This document shows positions 8,888 to 18,742 of a stretch of DNA of 41,047 bases, in pieces (positions within the stretch are counted from its first letter, which is position 1; each line of letters opens with the position of its first letter). A program made the translations under genes and the position numbers. Source of the DNA: Chara braunii (lineage: Eukaryota > Streptophyta > Charophyceae > Charales > Characeae); assembly GCA_003427395.1 (NCBI GenBank), contig BFEA01000293.1, positions 983,596 through 1,024,642 of the forward strand, read 5' to 3'. The notes below the pieces were generated by a model, which was not told the origin of the DNA, ran no database searches, and worked only from the letters and a program-made list of their open reading frames with translations.

Positions 8888-9780
8888 TCATACGGAACTT
8901 TCGATCGGAGGTGGGGGTGTTGTCATTACGGGAATGGGCATGCTCATAATCACACTCGGGGCTGGTCGTTTGGGGGTGATCTGTTCCAGATAGGTGACAG
9001 GGCCAGACACAAACCCCATGTTTTCGAACTTATTCTTCAGCGCGGCCAGCTCATCTTTAGCTGTCGCTAGTTCGGACGAGTCTCCCTCTCTAGGATAATC
9101 TTCTCCCTCTAGGAAACTTGCAGCAAACTTTCGTTCCATTTCTTCTGCGGCTGCCATGATCTGTTGCAGCGTGTGATTGATGGGGGAGAACTGTTTTCGC
9201 AGCTTCGCCCTCATCGCTCTACTGCGAAGCCCATCGATAAACAAATCCCTTCCTACCTGCTCTCCTCGTTCGGTTTTTACAAACATTCGATAGAATGGGT
9301 TTCGGTACTCAGTAACATACTCGAGGGTTTTTTGGACTCGGTCTTTAATCATGAAGAGAGCCTGTTCCGGATGGATATAATCAAATCGGTTCAAAAGTCT
9401 CGCTCGAATGTTGGGAGATCAACCCATACATAGATGCTGAACCAATGATGGGCGTCCCCCCCCAATCGAGTGGGAACGTTTACCTGTGCCTCGTTGTCGT
9501 CGTACTGTTGCGCTCGGAGCGTAGCCAACCATGCTCCAGCACGGTGATGTGCAGGGTCGAATAGATAGAGATCGAGTGGCGTCATGGAAGCTCGTGCTCG
9601 TGGTGCAGGTTGATTAGGATTTAGCTGTTGATTGGGGTTCTGTTCTGGATTCAGGTTCTGCTGATTGGCATTCAAGTTAGTTGTCCGCCGAGTGGCAGAC
9701 CGACTTCTAGTAACGACGGGGTCGTGTCGATGCGCGTTCCGAGGTCGAGGTCGCCCTCTGTTAGCCAGATCGCTTAGCTA
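8888..9780 (-). pseudogene. gag (capsid region) of half C, frameshifted
   Basis: The first part (about 9780-9391) begins without an ATG as far as can be seen. It carries an RGRPRP patch and an Asn/Gln/Pro-rich stretch, then WLATLRAQQYDD and WVDLPTFERDF. After a stop the capsid continues in another frame (9394-8888) with HPEQALFMIKDRVQ, GRDLFIDGLRSRAMRAKLRKQF and a coiled-coil-like ELAALKNKFENM. These match WLEAVEAQGYSAGD, WVDWNTFKQAF and AQDLFIDHLRSPTLKGKLQKK in element B. Gag forms the particle; this copy is broken. Confidence 0.75.
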
Positions 9781-9805
9781 TCGTCCTATAACCCTGCCAC
9801 GTGTT

Positions 9806-9818
9806 GGCTACGATACCA
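9806..9818 (-). promoter_or_regulatory. primer binding site of half C
   Basis: The minus strand reads TGGTATCGTAGCC immediately downstream of the LTR end. This resembles the plant PBS for initiator-Met tRNA (TGGTATCAGAGCC) with two mismatches. It marks where minus-strand DNA synthesis would start. Confidence 0.7.
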
Positions 9819-10170
9819 ACCTTACGCCCGGCGCGACTTCCTGATCGGAGTGGGATATGGGCTTGGAAGTGCAAAAAGGGGTGTGCTAAGGATTTTTGGG
9901 AAAGTGGGGGGTGGAGTCCCATGTCAGAACTGAGATCTCCTGTGACAGGGGTTCAGGGGCATAGGTGCAATAAGGCTAAGGGACGGTTTACTTCCGGTCC
10001 GATGGCGGTCGATGTCGTGCAGCATAAGGCAGACGGTATCCGCGGTGCCTCCTGAGGTCGTCCGGTCCGTCTGCCTAATGGCGGTGGTTCGAGAGAGGCT
10101 CGTTCGTAAGGATTGTGATTTTTATGAGTCGGACCTGCGGACGCGTGGGGTTTCACGTTGCGCGTTATGG

Positions 10171-10362
10171 CTAGGCTCCGTAAGCTCGGCGATTACCGCG
10201 TCGTCTGCAGTTTCTGCACGGCGTGTGGGGCCAATACGGGGCTATGGAGTTCCACGGAACCGCCGTGAGCTGGTGGTACGGGAGGAGGATGCGGAAGGGA
10301 GGGAAATTGATAGTGATAACTGAATCAAAAAATAAGGGCAGATCGCCCGTAGCCGCAATCAA
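10171..10362 (-). pseudogene. LTR-embedded ORF fragment, half C
   Basis: The frame reads TINFPPFRILLPYHQLTAVPW, then PYWPHTPCRNCRRR. It aligns with DTHFPPYSILLSFNELIVIPW and PHWPRTLCTECQRF in both LTRs of element B. Conserved features are the FPP motif, PW, and a WP-x-T-x-C-x2-C motif. It is a partial, diverged copy of an unknown protein. Confidence 0.5.
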
Positions 10363-10423
10363 AACTTATATAAAAAAACAAAGGAAAAGACAAAGAAAAT
10401 CGCAATTCCACGCCCATCCACCT

Positions 10424-10431
<8 letters not shown>

Positions 10432-10499
<68 letters not shown>

Positions 10500-10589
10500 N
10501 NNNNNNNNNNNNNNNNNNNNNNNNNNNNNNNNNNNNNNNNNNNNNNNNNNNNNNNNNNNNNNNNNNNNNNNNNNNNNNNNNNNNNNNNN

Positions 10590-10660
<71 letters not shown>
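10432..10660. repeat. (CT)n microsatellite with a 90-base assembly gap
   Basis: Pure CT on both sides of an N run at 10500-10589. True length is unknown. It lies inside the inferred LTR of half C. Confidence 0.97.
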
Positions 10661-10662
<2 letters not shown>

Positions 10663-10913
10663 ATGCGGACAGTCCGTCGTCGCGCATTAACCCACGAAAT
10701 CGTCACCCCGCTTAGTCCTCTTGTGCCCGTCGGATTCCCGCGAGCTACAGTCCGTCGTAGCCCCACGCGTCAATCCCGCACATTCGGCACCAGCTCGTCG
10801 GGTCGCCCAACTCCCACTTCACTCACCTCTTACTGCGCTTGTGAGCCGACCTTCACTGATCGCGCTACCCCGAGCTTCCAGCAACCGTTTAAGAGAGTTA
10901 TCTAATCGCGCAG

Positions 10914-10927
10914 CCGAAATTTATAGC
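10914..10927 (-). promoter_or_regulatory. TATA box of the half-C LTR
   Basis: The minus strand reads GCTATAAATTTCGG. Element B's LTRs have ACTATAAATTCC at the equivalent place, upstream of the LTR ORF. This supports a shared pol II promoter. Confidence 0.55.
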
Positions 10928-11263
10928 GTGCATGCATGCGTGAAGAACACGAAATTGCAAAGACTTGGAAGAGAGAGAAGGGGAGGGAATGCCTACCTTC
11001 TGCATGACCAGATCGTGGCGTGGGGGACGTAGCCACTCTCCACGCATCGATCCGATCATGCAGCCCGCGGACCGATTAGACACAGCAAAAAAGAGATGGA
11101 GAGCGGGAAAGACGAAGCTCAAGAAGAAAGATACAGTTACAAGGGCGCGCCCCCAAAATTTACGGGTACACACAAATTCATGGAGAATAATGCTTCAAGG
11201 AGGAAGGAGGATATTACCATCTCATGTGAAGCTTGCTGCGGGTGATGAAGGTTGCGCGTCAAC

Positions 11264-11879
11264 ATGATCTTAAGGTTTCGTTTTCAATAGTTTTTCCGAT
11301 TGGTTGACTTTGTATTGTTTTGCCCTCTCTCTCTTGACTCCTAAGTCCGCATGTCGTAATCCTTGATGTTCACCAAATGATGACGAACTAATTAGTTTTT
11401 TCGAATTTTGTCTTCTCTATTCCGAATTTTTGATTTGATTGTTGTAGGTGTATCACTCGGTTGTCTTTTCTATGTTGTAATTCTTGATGATGACGATCTG
11501 ATTCAGTGTTTTTTGTGGGTGGTTTCATCTGATAATATAGTTTCTTGAAAATAATTTCTTAAACATTTCGTGCCATATATTTTTGCTAAACGTTTTTGAA
11601 ACCATGGTTTGGGAATCTGATTCGAAAATCCTTTATGGATATCTAAACCTAAATTTCGTATAATTTTTCGTAAATTTTGCTTTTTAGTAGCTTTCCTTAT
11701 CATTGATCTTATGGTCTGTATTGTTTTCTTGATTTCTGATACAAATCCGTTTTGGGGCTTCTGAAGTATTTTTCAAAAAATTAAAAACCATGGTTGCTAA
11801 TCTTAATACCGTGCAGTAAATTTTGATTCGGATTGGCTTTCTTTGTTTGCTAATCTCAACTTCCTGGTCTTGAGGGGTA
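11264..11879. other. AT-rich stretch, no gene seen
   Basis: A low-GC, T-rich block with no ORF of note, no splice pattern I trust and no repeat shared with the rest of the window. Confidence 0.5.
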
Positions 11880-12560
11880 TAATTGAGGTTTGCTGTGTAT
11901 ATCTGTGGGGTCTTCCTTGAGGGTAGGAGCCTCCTCCCGTGAGGGTTTCACAAGGTGGGAGGTGTTATTCTTGGAAGGGGGAGGCGGTATTGGGGGATTG
12001 TTTTCTCTTAGCCAGACTGATTTAGGGCGGATCAGTACTGACAGGTGGGGAGAGGAGGCAAAGGGGGTGGCTGCTTATAGCAGGGTGTTAGGTTTTTGTT
12101 TTTTGAGGGAAGGAGTGACTTCGATGCCTACACAGTGAGCCGAAGGGGGGGAAGCTAGAATTGCAGGAAGGAAGGCGGAAAGGGGATTTTCACCAGGAAA
12201 AGGTTGTTAAGTAGGCAGAAGGACGATGCTGGGACGACACAGGCCGGCTCGGGGGGAGCTTGAGGCCTGTGAAGTTATGTCGAGGGTGAAAGGCATAACC
12301 AGATCGTCCGACGTAGTTGGCGCCAGGGTATTGACCCTGTAACCTGCTTAAGGGCTTGCCGCTAAGGGATTTGTCGAGGGAGGAAGGCACTTCGTGTCTG
12401 TCAGAGCTAGGTTGATCGGTACAAGGGAGGGTTGTGGTGCCCTGTTACCCTAGCAGAAGGGGGGTATGAGATCAAGTGGGCTCTGGTACGTGGACTGAAA
12501 GCCTGGACTGACGCCCCATCTGTTGGAAGGGGGAATTTAGGATAGTAGGTAGTTTTAGTC
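11880..12560 (+). repeat. diverged copy of dispersed repeat R1
   Basis: It carries a degenerate version of the R1 pair: CCCTGTAACCTGC at about 12340 and CCCTGTTACCCTAGCAG at about 12440, followed by GGGGGGTATGAGAT. No protein-coding content is recognised. Confidence 0.45.
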
Positions 12561-12582
12561 TCGTCCCCCCCGCTCTTATATA

Positions 12583-12606
12583 TTTACCGGGCAGTTCTGT
12601 TTGTGA

Positions 12607-12658
<52 letters not shown>

Positions 12659-12680
12659 TCAAATAGAACTGCCCGGTAAA
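12583..12680. mobile_element. 98-bp palindromic mini-element with (AT)n core
   Basis: The left arm TTTACCGGGCAGTTCTGTTT and the right arm AAATAGAACTGCCCGGTAAA are near-perfect reverse complements around GTGACGATAT / ATATCGTC and about 50 bp of AT repeat. This looks like a foldback or MITE remnant. Target duplication is unclear because the flanks are AT-rich. Confidence 0.6.
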
Positions 12681-12695
12681 CCGTAGGCAGAGAGG

Positions 12696-12730
12696 GAGAA
12701 GAGGACAACAAANGAGAAGAGGACAACAAA
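12696..12730. repeat. 17-bp direct repeat around a single N
   Basis: GAGAAGAGGACAACAAA occurs immediately before and after the N at 12713. This is probably an unmerged assembly overlap. Confidence 0.7.
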
Positions 12731-12780
12731 CGAGGGGCTGTGACAAACTGTTTCGTCGGAGTTTCACCGACTCATCATAA

Positions 12781-12801
12781 ATATATATATATATATATAT
12801 A
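12781..12801. repeat. (TA)n microsatellite
   Basis: Short AT dinucleotide run. Confidence 0.9.
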
Positions 12802-13329
12802 AGTCCAGGGTGTTGTAGAGGCCAGTTACTAGGCTCACATTGATCGCCGGAAGCTGTCAGCCATGATTGCCCTGAAGAGACGGGGCTACCTCCCATCCCA
12901 TCCTCACGTCAATACTCCTAGCGCACCCCCTATTCCTACTAAATTTTGGCCAATTAGATTTCTAGTAGTTCCTAGTCTCATTTGCATGAAATTTGCTGAT
13001 GAGTTTTCTGAACGTACTCGTTATGGGACACTGGGCCCGGTTCCCAGTTTGTGCCAATTTGTGAAGATATGGTTGTATCTATGGGACGCTGGACCCGGTT
13101 TCCAGCAGGTGCTGCTCCCCTCCAATAGATGGAGCTTGGTTTTCAAAAAAAAAAAAAAAAAAAGCTCTGATTGATGGACTGTGTGGAGTCTGAAACCCTA
13201 AATTCACAAGTGTTCTAGTACCCTTTCTCGCACTGGTTGTGGAGAGACTCACTTGGATTGGGTACTGTTTTTTTTTTCTTTGACTTTCCCCTCCATGTTA
13301 GGGTCGCATCGACAGGGGTGAGTTAACAA
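12802..13329 (+). repeat. R1 3'-tail copy with poly(A), plus flanks
   Basis: At 13083 GGGACGCTGGACCCGG starts a copy of the R1 3' tail. It ends in ATAGATGGAGC and a poly(A) tract at 13145-13163. A partial second copy (GGGACACTGGGCCCGG) lies about 60 bp upstream. The sequence around it (12802-13020, 13164-13329) shows nothing else. Confidence 0.6.
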
Positions 13330-14018
13330 AAGGAGGGATACAATGCATCTTGCTGGTGATGGGGCTAGCTGGTAGGATGGGATAAGGGCAAAGCAACAGC
13401 GGAGGTAGTGGCTCCGTTGTGATGAGTCTTGCCGGAGTAGGGTTAAGAGGGAGTGTCTAGGTGTTCTGGGTGGGTCAAGCATGACCAGTGCGGGAAGGGA
13501 GCTAGACAACTTGAAGCCATGGCTGCGGTGGTGTTTAGCGGATCGTTTGACAACGGGCTAATACCGTCATATCCACGGGTTCACGGCTGGCCGATTCTAG
13601 AACGACGCTGGCCGGAGCTGGGGTTTGGTTGCGCTGCCCTGTAACGCGAGTGAAGCGGGGGTTCGAGGCCTGGTAGAGAGTTCTAGGGAATTGCCAAGGG
13701 TGGAAGGTATTCCAGTGGCTAACCGTGAGTTGTTGCTAGGATCGCTGGCCGGAGTTGGGGCGGGTCGCGCTGCCCTGTAACCCAGCGGTTGGGGATGTGA
13801 GGCCTGGTAGAGCTTGGCATCTAGGATTGGGGGCTTGAGGCAGTTGTAGGTCCGTCTGCTGAATAGCACTGGGGTAATGTGGTTTCTTGATGTCGGCTCC
13901 CGAATAATCCTAGTTGATTCTCACTTTTTTTTAAGCGAATTCTGCTGCTCTCGGTTGCTCCCGGTGGTTTTGAGATTGCTCGGGGATTCTTGGGGCTCCT
14001 AGCAACTCACTGTAGGCT

Positions 14019-14023
<5 letters not shown>
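13330..14023 (+). repeat. dispersed repeat R1, left part (interrupted by LINE)
   Basis: It contains the R1 leader (GGGGCTAGCTGGTAGGATGG, ...GAGTCTTGCCGGAGTAGGG), the first paired module (CTGTAAC at 13639 and 13775) and the middle module ending CTCCTAGCAACTC. The order matches 38290-38985. The rest of this copy resumes at 17302, after the LINE. Confidence 0.7.
14009..14023. repeat. 15-bp target-site duplication, 3' side of LINE
   Basis: ACTGTAGGCTGTTCT here is identical to 17302-17316. It abuts the poly(A) side of the LINE. Confidence 0.9.
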
Positions 14024-14050
<27 letters not shown>

Positions 14051-14054
<4 letters not shown>

Positions 14055-15227
14055 AAAGCCCTTTTTGTAAGGCCACTATCCCGACAGTGGTAAGAGAACC
14101 ACCGGAATTGAGGCCTTGGCTGTAGGGCTGCTCCATCTATTGGTGGGGAGCGACATCTGCTAGAAACCGGGTCCAGCGTCTCGTTAATACAACAATGCAT
14201 GTCAATGTTGAGGAGGTAGTCATTATTCTATTGTACTCTGGAGCACCCTGTATCCCTTGGAGCTGCAAGTTGTCCCGTTCCCATTACGGGCCTCCTACTT
14301 AACAACTGACCCAGCCCCCACCTAGATGTCGAAAACTGATCTTCCTGAGACTACTCCTAGGTGTCCACAACCCCCCAGTATCATCTTGGCTAATCTAAAC
14401 TGTCTATGATAATTCTGAGATAAATGCAGACATTGTAGATGGTTCCTGCTATTATGATGTTATTAAGTTATGCTGTTTGCTGAAGTGATGCCTGGCCAGG
14501 CCAGACATGGCAGATGTGTGGCACCCTGGTACTAGCGCCATGCTTTGAAAACCTGTTGTTGTTGTAGTTTCTTGTTCGGATGCTGCTGAGACCTGGTCCC
14601 AATCCTGGGGCAACTTCTGCTGAGGAACTTGCTCGCTGTCACCGATCCACTGTACTGTCGAAGTCCATGAGATGCCACCCCCATGAGGTATGGAAAGCCA
14701 TTACTGAGCTCTGTTCCTGAGCTGCATAGTGAGTTTCAGTCCCTGTGTCGAGCAGGCCACCAATCATCGGGCTTCCTCCACTCAGCAAGATTCGTGAACG
14801 ACCGTCCGGGTTCCATTGAGGTAATATCCCTCCTTGTTTCTGCTTCACGGGAGGAGGGGGGGCCGTAGCTGCGCACTCCAAATGCGCCTCTCCCCTATCT
14901 TGGTATCTTTGTGTCTGAGCTGTATTTTGCAATTGCACATCTTCCTCTGGCTCATGATATGTACTGTCTCACAGCTGCTGCCAGTACAACACTCCTTTCC
15001 CTTCTTACTGTATGAATGTGTAGCCATTGCTTTGCTTGACAACCCTTCCTTCCTTTAACTTGTCCGGGATAGAGGGGGGAGAAGAGATAGATGGGAGGGG
15101 GGGGGGAAGAGGTTGGGTGGGGGACAGTAGCAACAAGAGAGAACGGGGACGGTGCACTAGTCCTAATCCTTAGGGGAGCCCTAAGAATATAAGTCTGTAA
15201 ATCCGTTGAGGAGGGGAAACGGTGTCA
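14051..15227 (-). other. 3' noncoding region of LINE copy 2
   Basis: No conserved ORF. At 14115-14195 the minus strand carries GACGCTGGACCCGGTTT...GCTCCCCACCAATAGATGGAGC, a version of the R1 3' tail. About 100 bp more follow before the poly(A), including CACTGTCGGGATAGTGG, a small hairpin. Confidence 0.6.
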
Positions 15228-15971
15228 TCATACAAGTACAAAGTTAGGCTGCAAGAAGGGGACCTGGAAGCAGTGGGCGGGTCTCCTTTGCCATAAAGGT
15301 TCTGTAGTCCTCCATTGCTTCCAATGGATGTTACATTCGCCATCAAGTTCGGAAAATTTATGTTGCGGGTCCTGCCATAGCAACTGGTAAGTTGTTTTCA
15401 GGGTTTCTTTAACGTGGTAATCTTTCTCTTCCTTGTAATCCCGGAAAAATGCTTTCCAGGCTTCTTGCGTATGGGACCTGATTTCGTCTACTATTACTTG
15501 TTGGGCTTGCTGCAGGCCGAACTGATGGTCTCTTCTTTCGAATGAGCATCTGGCTCTCCAGGCCAGCATGAGGACTTGCAGTCTCATACAAGAGAAGAGA
15601 TTGGTCGCAAAAGGGGACCAGTGTGTCTGGAGCTGCTGTTTTTTGCCCAGTAATAGTAACCCCAGGTCCCATGGGATATGCTCACCTGAGAGGGAGTGGA
15701 AGGCAACATCCCACCACTGCCATAATTGGGTGACCATAGGGCAGGCCAATAGGCAATGTTCCAGAGTTGCCCTGGCAGGCTGCGATGCACGGCCGCAGTA
15801 GGCGCAAGTGGGTGACAATACCCCTTTTTGTTCCAGGTCTGTGCGAGACACCAGCCAGTCAGGCGTGGGTAGGCAGCGATGGAGAATTTGCCATTGCAGG
15901 GCTCTTAAGTTGGTTGGCATGATCTTAGCATACTTGGCCCAAGGCAAGTCTTCTATCATCTGTGTGTCCAA
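15228..15971 (-). pseudogene. LINE ORF2 C-terminus with zf-RVT-type zinc-binding segment
   Basis: A 247-residue open frame. Near its start is the block LPWAKYAKIMPTNLRALQWQ. At residues about 56-80 comes CAYCG...TLEHCLLACPMV, a C-x2-C...H-C-x3-C arrangement typical of the zinc-binding domain at the end of plant LINE RTs. The following WWDVAF and MLAWRARCSFERRD fit the same tail. The upstream parts of the ORF are in other frames. Confidence 0.75.
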
Positions 15972-16684
15972 GGGTGAGTCTCGTGCCCACCTGGTGACCT
16001 ATGTGTTGGTGATTGACAGGGCGGTGCATGAGGCCTTATAGCCCCCTTTAACTGTATAATCCCATATATGCATGGGCTTCTGGCCTGGCCACTCCCACTC
16101 TGCCGGGTCAAAAGGCAGTTTCGCAACTGGAGTCGTTGGTTCAAATGCGAAAAAACCTTCTTGTGAGTCCCCCACTACCCGCACTTGAATCAGCCCCCCC
16201 CCAGTTTTCGGTCCTATCTAGGTTCTCGTTTCTAGAAAGTTTGGAGAACCTGGCCAGCGGCACCTGAAGGTCGTACGCTTCTAGCGTGCATCGCCCATCA
16301 TTGTTTCTGCAGACTCGAAACACTGTCATAGGGCGGGAGATGTCCGCGAATTTAACAACCCAGTCATCAACACCAACTGTAGGACCAGTTTTGATGGAAA
16401 GTCGCCATGCAAGGGGGAGGGCTTCCTTCAGCCTGGTCTTCTTGTCACCCACATTCTTGGCATGTTTAAGTCTTATTTGCAGCTGTTCGGTTGTTGCCCA
16501 GTCATCTGCTCTTGGATCCCACAAGTCCCGCACTGTGTAAACTCCCTTTTTTGCCCACGTGAGCCATGGGGGGTTGTTTCTGATGCTAAAGGGGGTTCCG
16601 TTGTTATCCAGGACGTAGGGGTTCCCAAACAGGGGCTGCCTCCAGATAACATGCCATTTGTTAGGGGGCTGTTTTTGCTGCGGT
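15972..16684 (-). pseudogene. LINE ORF2, middle C-terminal region
   Basis: Blocks on the minus strand, 5' to 3', are HVIWRQPLFGNPYVLDNNGT, TVRDLWDPRADDWAT, LKEALPLAWRLSIKTGPTV, CTLEAYDLQVPLARFSKLS, AEWEWPGQKPMHIWDYTVK, then SPLDTQMIEDLPW. They are spread over more than one frame, with a TGA at the upstream junction (about 16685). The same blocks occur in LINE copy 1. Confidence 0.75.
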
Positions 16685-16686
16685 CC

Positions 16687-17301
16687 TCACTTCCTCCAAA
16701 GCTTTAGCATGTATGACCACATAGGGTTTAGGAGTAGGTGCATTTTCGCAGCTTGTCGTGGGTTATGTGCATGCCTTTGTTGAGGAGGTGAGGGTATTGT
16801 CCAGTCTCTGTTAGTCAGCCATTGGAACGGGTGCAATTTGTTGTTCGCTGTTGATTCCGGCGCCAAGGCGACGATCTGTAGGCAGGCTAATTGTCCCCAA
16901 GGAATGTCATCACCAATCAGCAATCTGACTACGACTTTAAAGATCAGTGCTTCGCTTTCCCTTTCCGGGTCCAATATCCCGATACCCCCTTTTGTTCTGG
17001 GCTGTGTGAGAATCTCCCAACTCACTCGTGGTATGCATTCTTCAGATTTGCCACTATTTTTCCAGAGGTACACTGCCAAAGTTTTTCTTAGTCTGGCATA
17101 TTGGTGCTTCTTTAGTGGCCAGACTGCTAATTTGTACCAGATGGCCGCCATAATAACATTGTTTATTGCTAAGGCCCTTCCAACTATTGACGTATGCAGT
17201 CCTTCCCACTTAACCAGTCTGTCTATTGCCATATTGACTAGTATGTCCCCATGATCCAGTGGGGGGCCTAGTGCAGTTAACCTTACCCCCAGGATTCTAA
17301 T
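16687..17301 (-). pseudogene. LINE ORF2, segment just after the RT core
   Basis: An open frame from the truncation point to a TGA. It carries RILGVRLTALGPPLDHGDIL, AAIWYKLAVWPLKKHQYARL, VSWEILTQPRTKGGIGILD and LIFKVVVRLLIGDDIPWGQ. The GGIGILD block is common just after the RT core of L1-type elements. The apparent ORF extends to 17460 only because R1 sequence upstream happens to be open. Confidence 0.85.
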
Positions 17302-17895
17302 ACTGTAGGCTGTTCTGATGTTGTTATGTTCATGAATCTGTGGCTGTCCGACGCCAGAACAACGCTGGCCGGTGCTGGGGTGTTGCCCTATAACCTGTTG
17401 ATAGCAAGAGCATGAGGCCTGGTAGAGAGATCTGGGGATGCTTTGGGGTGGGCATTCCAAGGGACAACCAAGGGTTACTATTGGGACGACGCTGGCCGGA
17501 GCTGGGGTGAGTCGTGTTGCCTTGTAACCTAGCAGGATGGGGGTGTGAGGCCTGGAAGAGCGCGACAGTGAATAAAACAGGGTCGGAGGGTCGTGGAGTG
17601 TTTTGTTTGGGGTCCCTGGGGGAGTATTTTGAAAACTTCTGTGGTGCTCCGTCTGTGACTATCCTCATGTGTTTTCAGGATTCTTTAGCCGAAGCCGGGT
17701 AATTGCCCCGGTATCTAAATTATTTCGCATACGTTTCCTAATATGTTTTCTGAAGGGACACTGGACCCGATTCCCAGCACGTGCTGCTCCCCACGAATAC
17801 ATTGGAACATTGTTTCAAAAAAGAGGTGAGTGGGAGAAGTAGATGGTGGGATATCAAGCGTCCTACTAGTGAGGGGGCTAGCTCGTAGGGTGTCC
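17302..17895 (+). repeat. R1, right part, with target duplication and 3' tail
   Basis: It starts with the second copy of the 15-bp target duplication (17302-17316). It continues with the second R1 paired module (17388 and 17522), the block GCCGGGTAATTGCCCC, and the 3' tail GGGACACTGGACCCGATTCC (17755) with a short A tract. At about 17842 another R1 leader begins. It stops at about 17890, where a SINE follows. Confidence 0.7.
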
Positions 17896-17897
17896 AG

Positions 17898-18443
17898 TTG
17901 ATGTAGCTCAGTGGTTAGAGCACCGGTTGGAAATGCGCATTGTGGTAGAAGGTTGTGGGTTCAAAACCCCGCAGCAGTGCGCATGGACACCGACAGGGCG
18001 TTAGATTGACGCACGGCTGGACACACATCCCCTTGGGCTAACACATGGTACTATTAGAGACACTGCCTGCGCACCACGGAAGGGTAGTCCACGGTGTTGT
18101 ATGTTGGTTGTGGGTTTACAGGGTTTGCTTGGGGTGTTGGTCTTGGGCGTTCTGATTTTCTTCCCAGTCTGATATATCAGACGTTCGATCCATATCTGGT
18201 AGTTGTCCATACGGTAGAGTCTTCGATTACATGTTACAAGGTCACGGGTTCGAGCTTGGCTCGATCCTTGTGTGGGGTCCTTGTCCAGCTTGCCCCGTTC
18301 TCTCCTTAATATACACACACGATTCACAGAGTACACACATATACACGTACTAGTGGAGGTAATACGAGCACCTCTCACCAGTACTTACTATTCACTTCGC
18401 AGATGCTCCATGGTGGGGAGCAGCATACAACCATATATACACA
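17898..18443 (+). mobile_element. tRNA-derived dimeric SINE, copy 2
   Basis: The head has an A box (17904-17921) and B box (17958-17968). The body contains GCGTTAGATTGACGCACGGC, shared with copies 1 and 3. A second tRNA-like block lies at 18197-18260, with GGTAGAGTCTTCGATTACA and a B-box-like GGTTCGAGC (18247-18255). The 3' part contains ATACACACACGATTCACAGAG and an R1-like TGGTGGGGAGC. No poly(A) is seen because an inverted copy follows directly. Confidence 0.75.
17904..17968 (+). promoter_or_regulatory. internal pol III promoter of SINE copy 2
   Basis: A box TAGCTCAGTGGTTAGAGC and B box GGTTCAAAACC, at tRNA-like spacing. The D stem (GCTC/GAGC) is intact, but no convincing anticodon stem forms. 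Confidence 0.7.
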
Positions 18444-18742
18444 TACTGGTGAGAGGTGCTCATACCACCTCCACTAGTACGTGTATATGTGTGTACTCTG
18501 TGAATCGTGTGTGTATATCAAGGAGAGAACGGGGCAAGCTGGACAAGGACCCCCCGCAAGGACCGAGCCAAGCTTGAACCCATGACCTTATAACGTGTGA
18601 TCGAAGACTCTACCGTATGGACAACTACCAGATATGGATCGAACGTGTGGTATGCCAGACTGGGGAGAAAATCAGGACGCCCAAGACCAACACCCCAAGC
18701 AAACCCTGTAAACCCACAACCAGCATACAACACCGTGGACTA
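18085..18742. repeat. 299-bp-arm inverted repeat of SINE sequence
   Basis: 18085-18383 and 18444-18742 are reverse complements, with scattered mismatches, around a 60-base spacer. The arms hold the SINE body including its second tRNA-like block. Confidence 0.85.

Larger units (their letters stand above)
7031..11263 (-). mobile_element. Ty3/gypsy half-element C (5' half: LTR to RNase H)
   Basis: Read on the minus strand it has an LTR (11263-9819), a PBS, gag, a CCHC knuckle, RT and the first part of RNase H, ending at about 7031. The protease region found in element B is absent. It is the complement of half A in content, with an inverted orientation. Confidence 0.85.
9819..11263 (-). repeat. 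5' LTR of half C (~1.44 kb)
   Basis: The inner end (…GGCGTAAGGT) sits against the PBS. The outer end is placed at TGTTGACGCGCAAC (revcomp at 11250-11263), which mirrors the GTTGGGCGTCACA at the end of half A's LTR. Inside are a TATA box (10920-10925), an ORF fragment homologous to the LTR ORF of element B, and a large CT microsatellite. The outer boundary is inferred. Confidence 0.55.
14024..17301 (-). mobile_element. LINE copy 2, 5'-truncated, non-autonomous
   Basis: A minus-strand L1-like non-LTR element, 3278 bp long, bounded by a perfect 15-bp target duplication. It ends in a poly(A) tract (T tract 14024-14050 on plus). The coding part covers the region downstream of the RT catalytic core through a C-terminal zinc-binding segment (17301-15228). 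A 3' noncoding region of about 1.2 kb follows. These are hallmarks of target-primed reverse transcription. It sits inside an R1 copy. Confidence 0.9.

Noticed and set aside
10223-10766. Long open frames of Ser-Leu or Arg-Glu repeats
   Set aside because: They are translations of the CT microsatellite and the N gap. The same holds at 35159-35407 and 40648-40893.
17893-17975. Possible tRNA gene
   Set aside because: A and B boxes fit, but the anticodon and acceptor stems do not form, and the sequence recurs as the head of longer SINE copies.
18302-18742. Conserved 71-72-codon ORFs in SINE repeats
   Set aside because: Similarity follows from repeat identity on both strands. No start or frame is shared with SINE copy 1.
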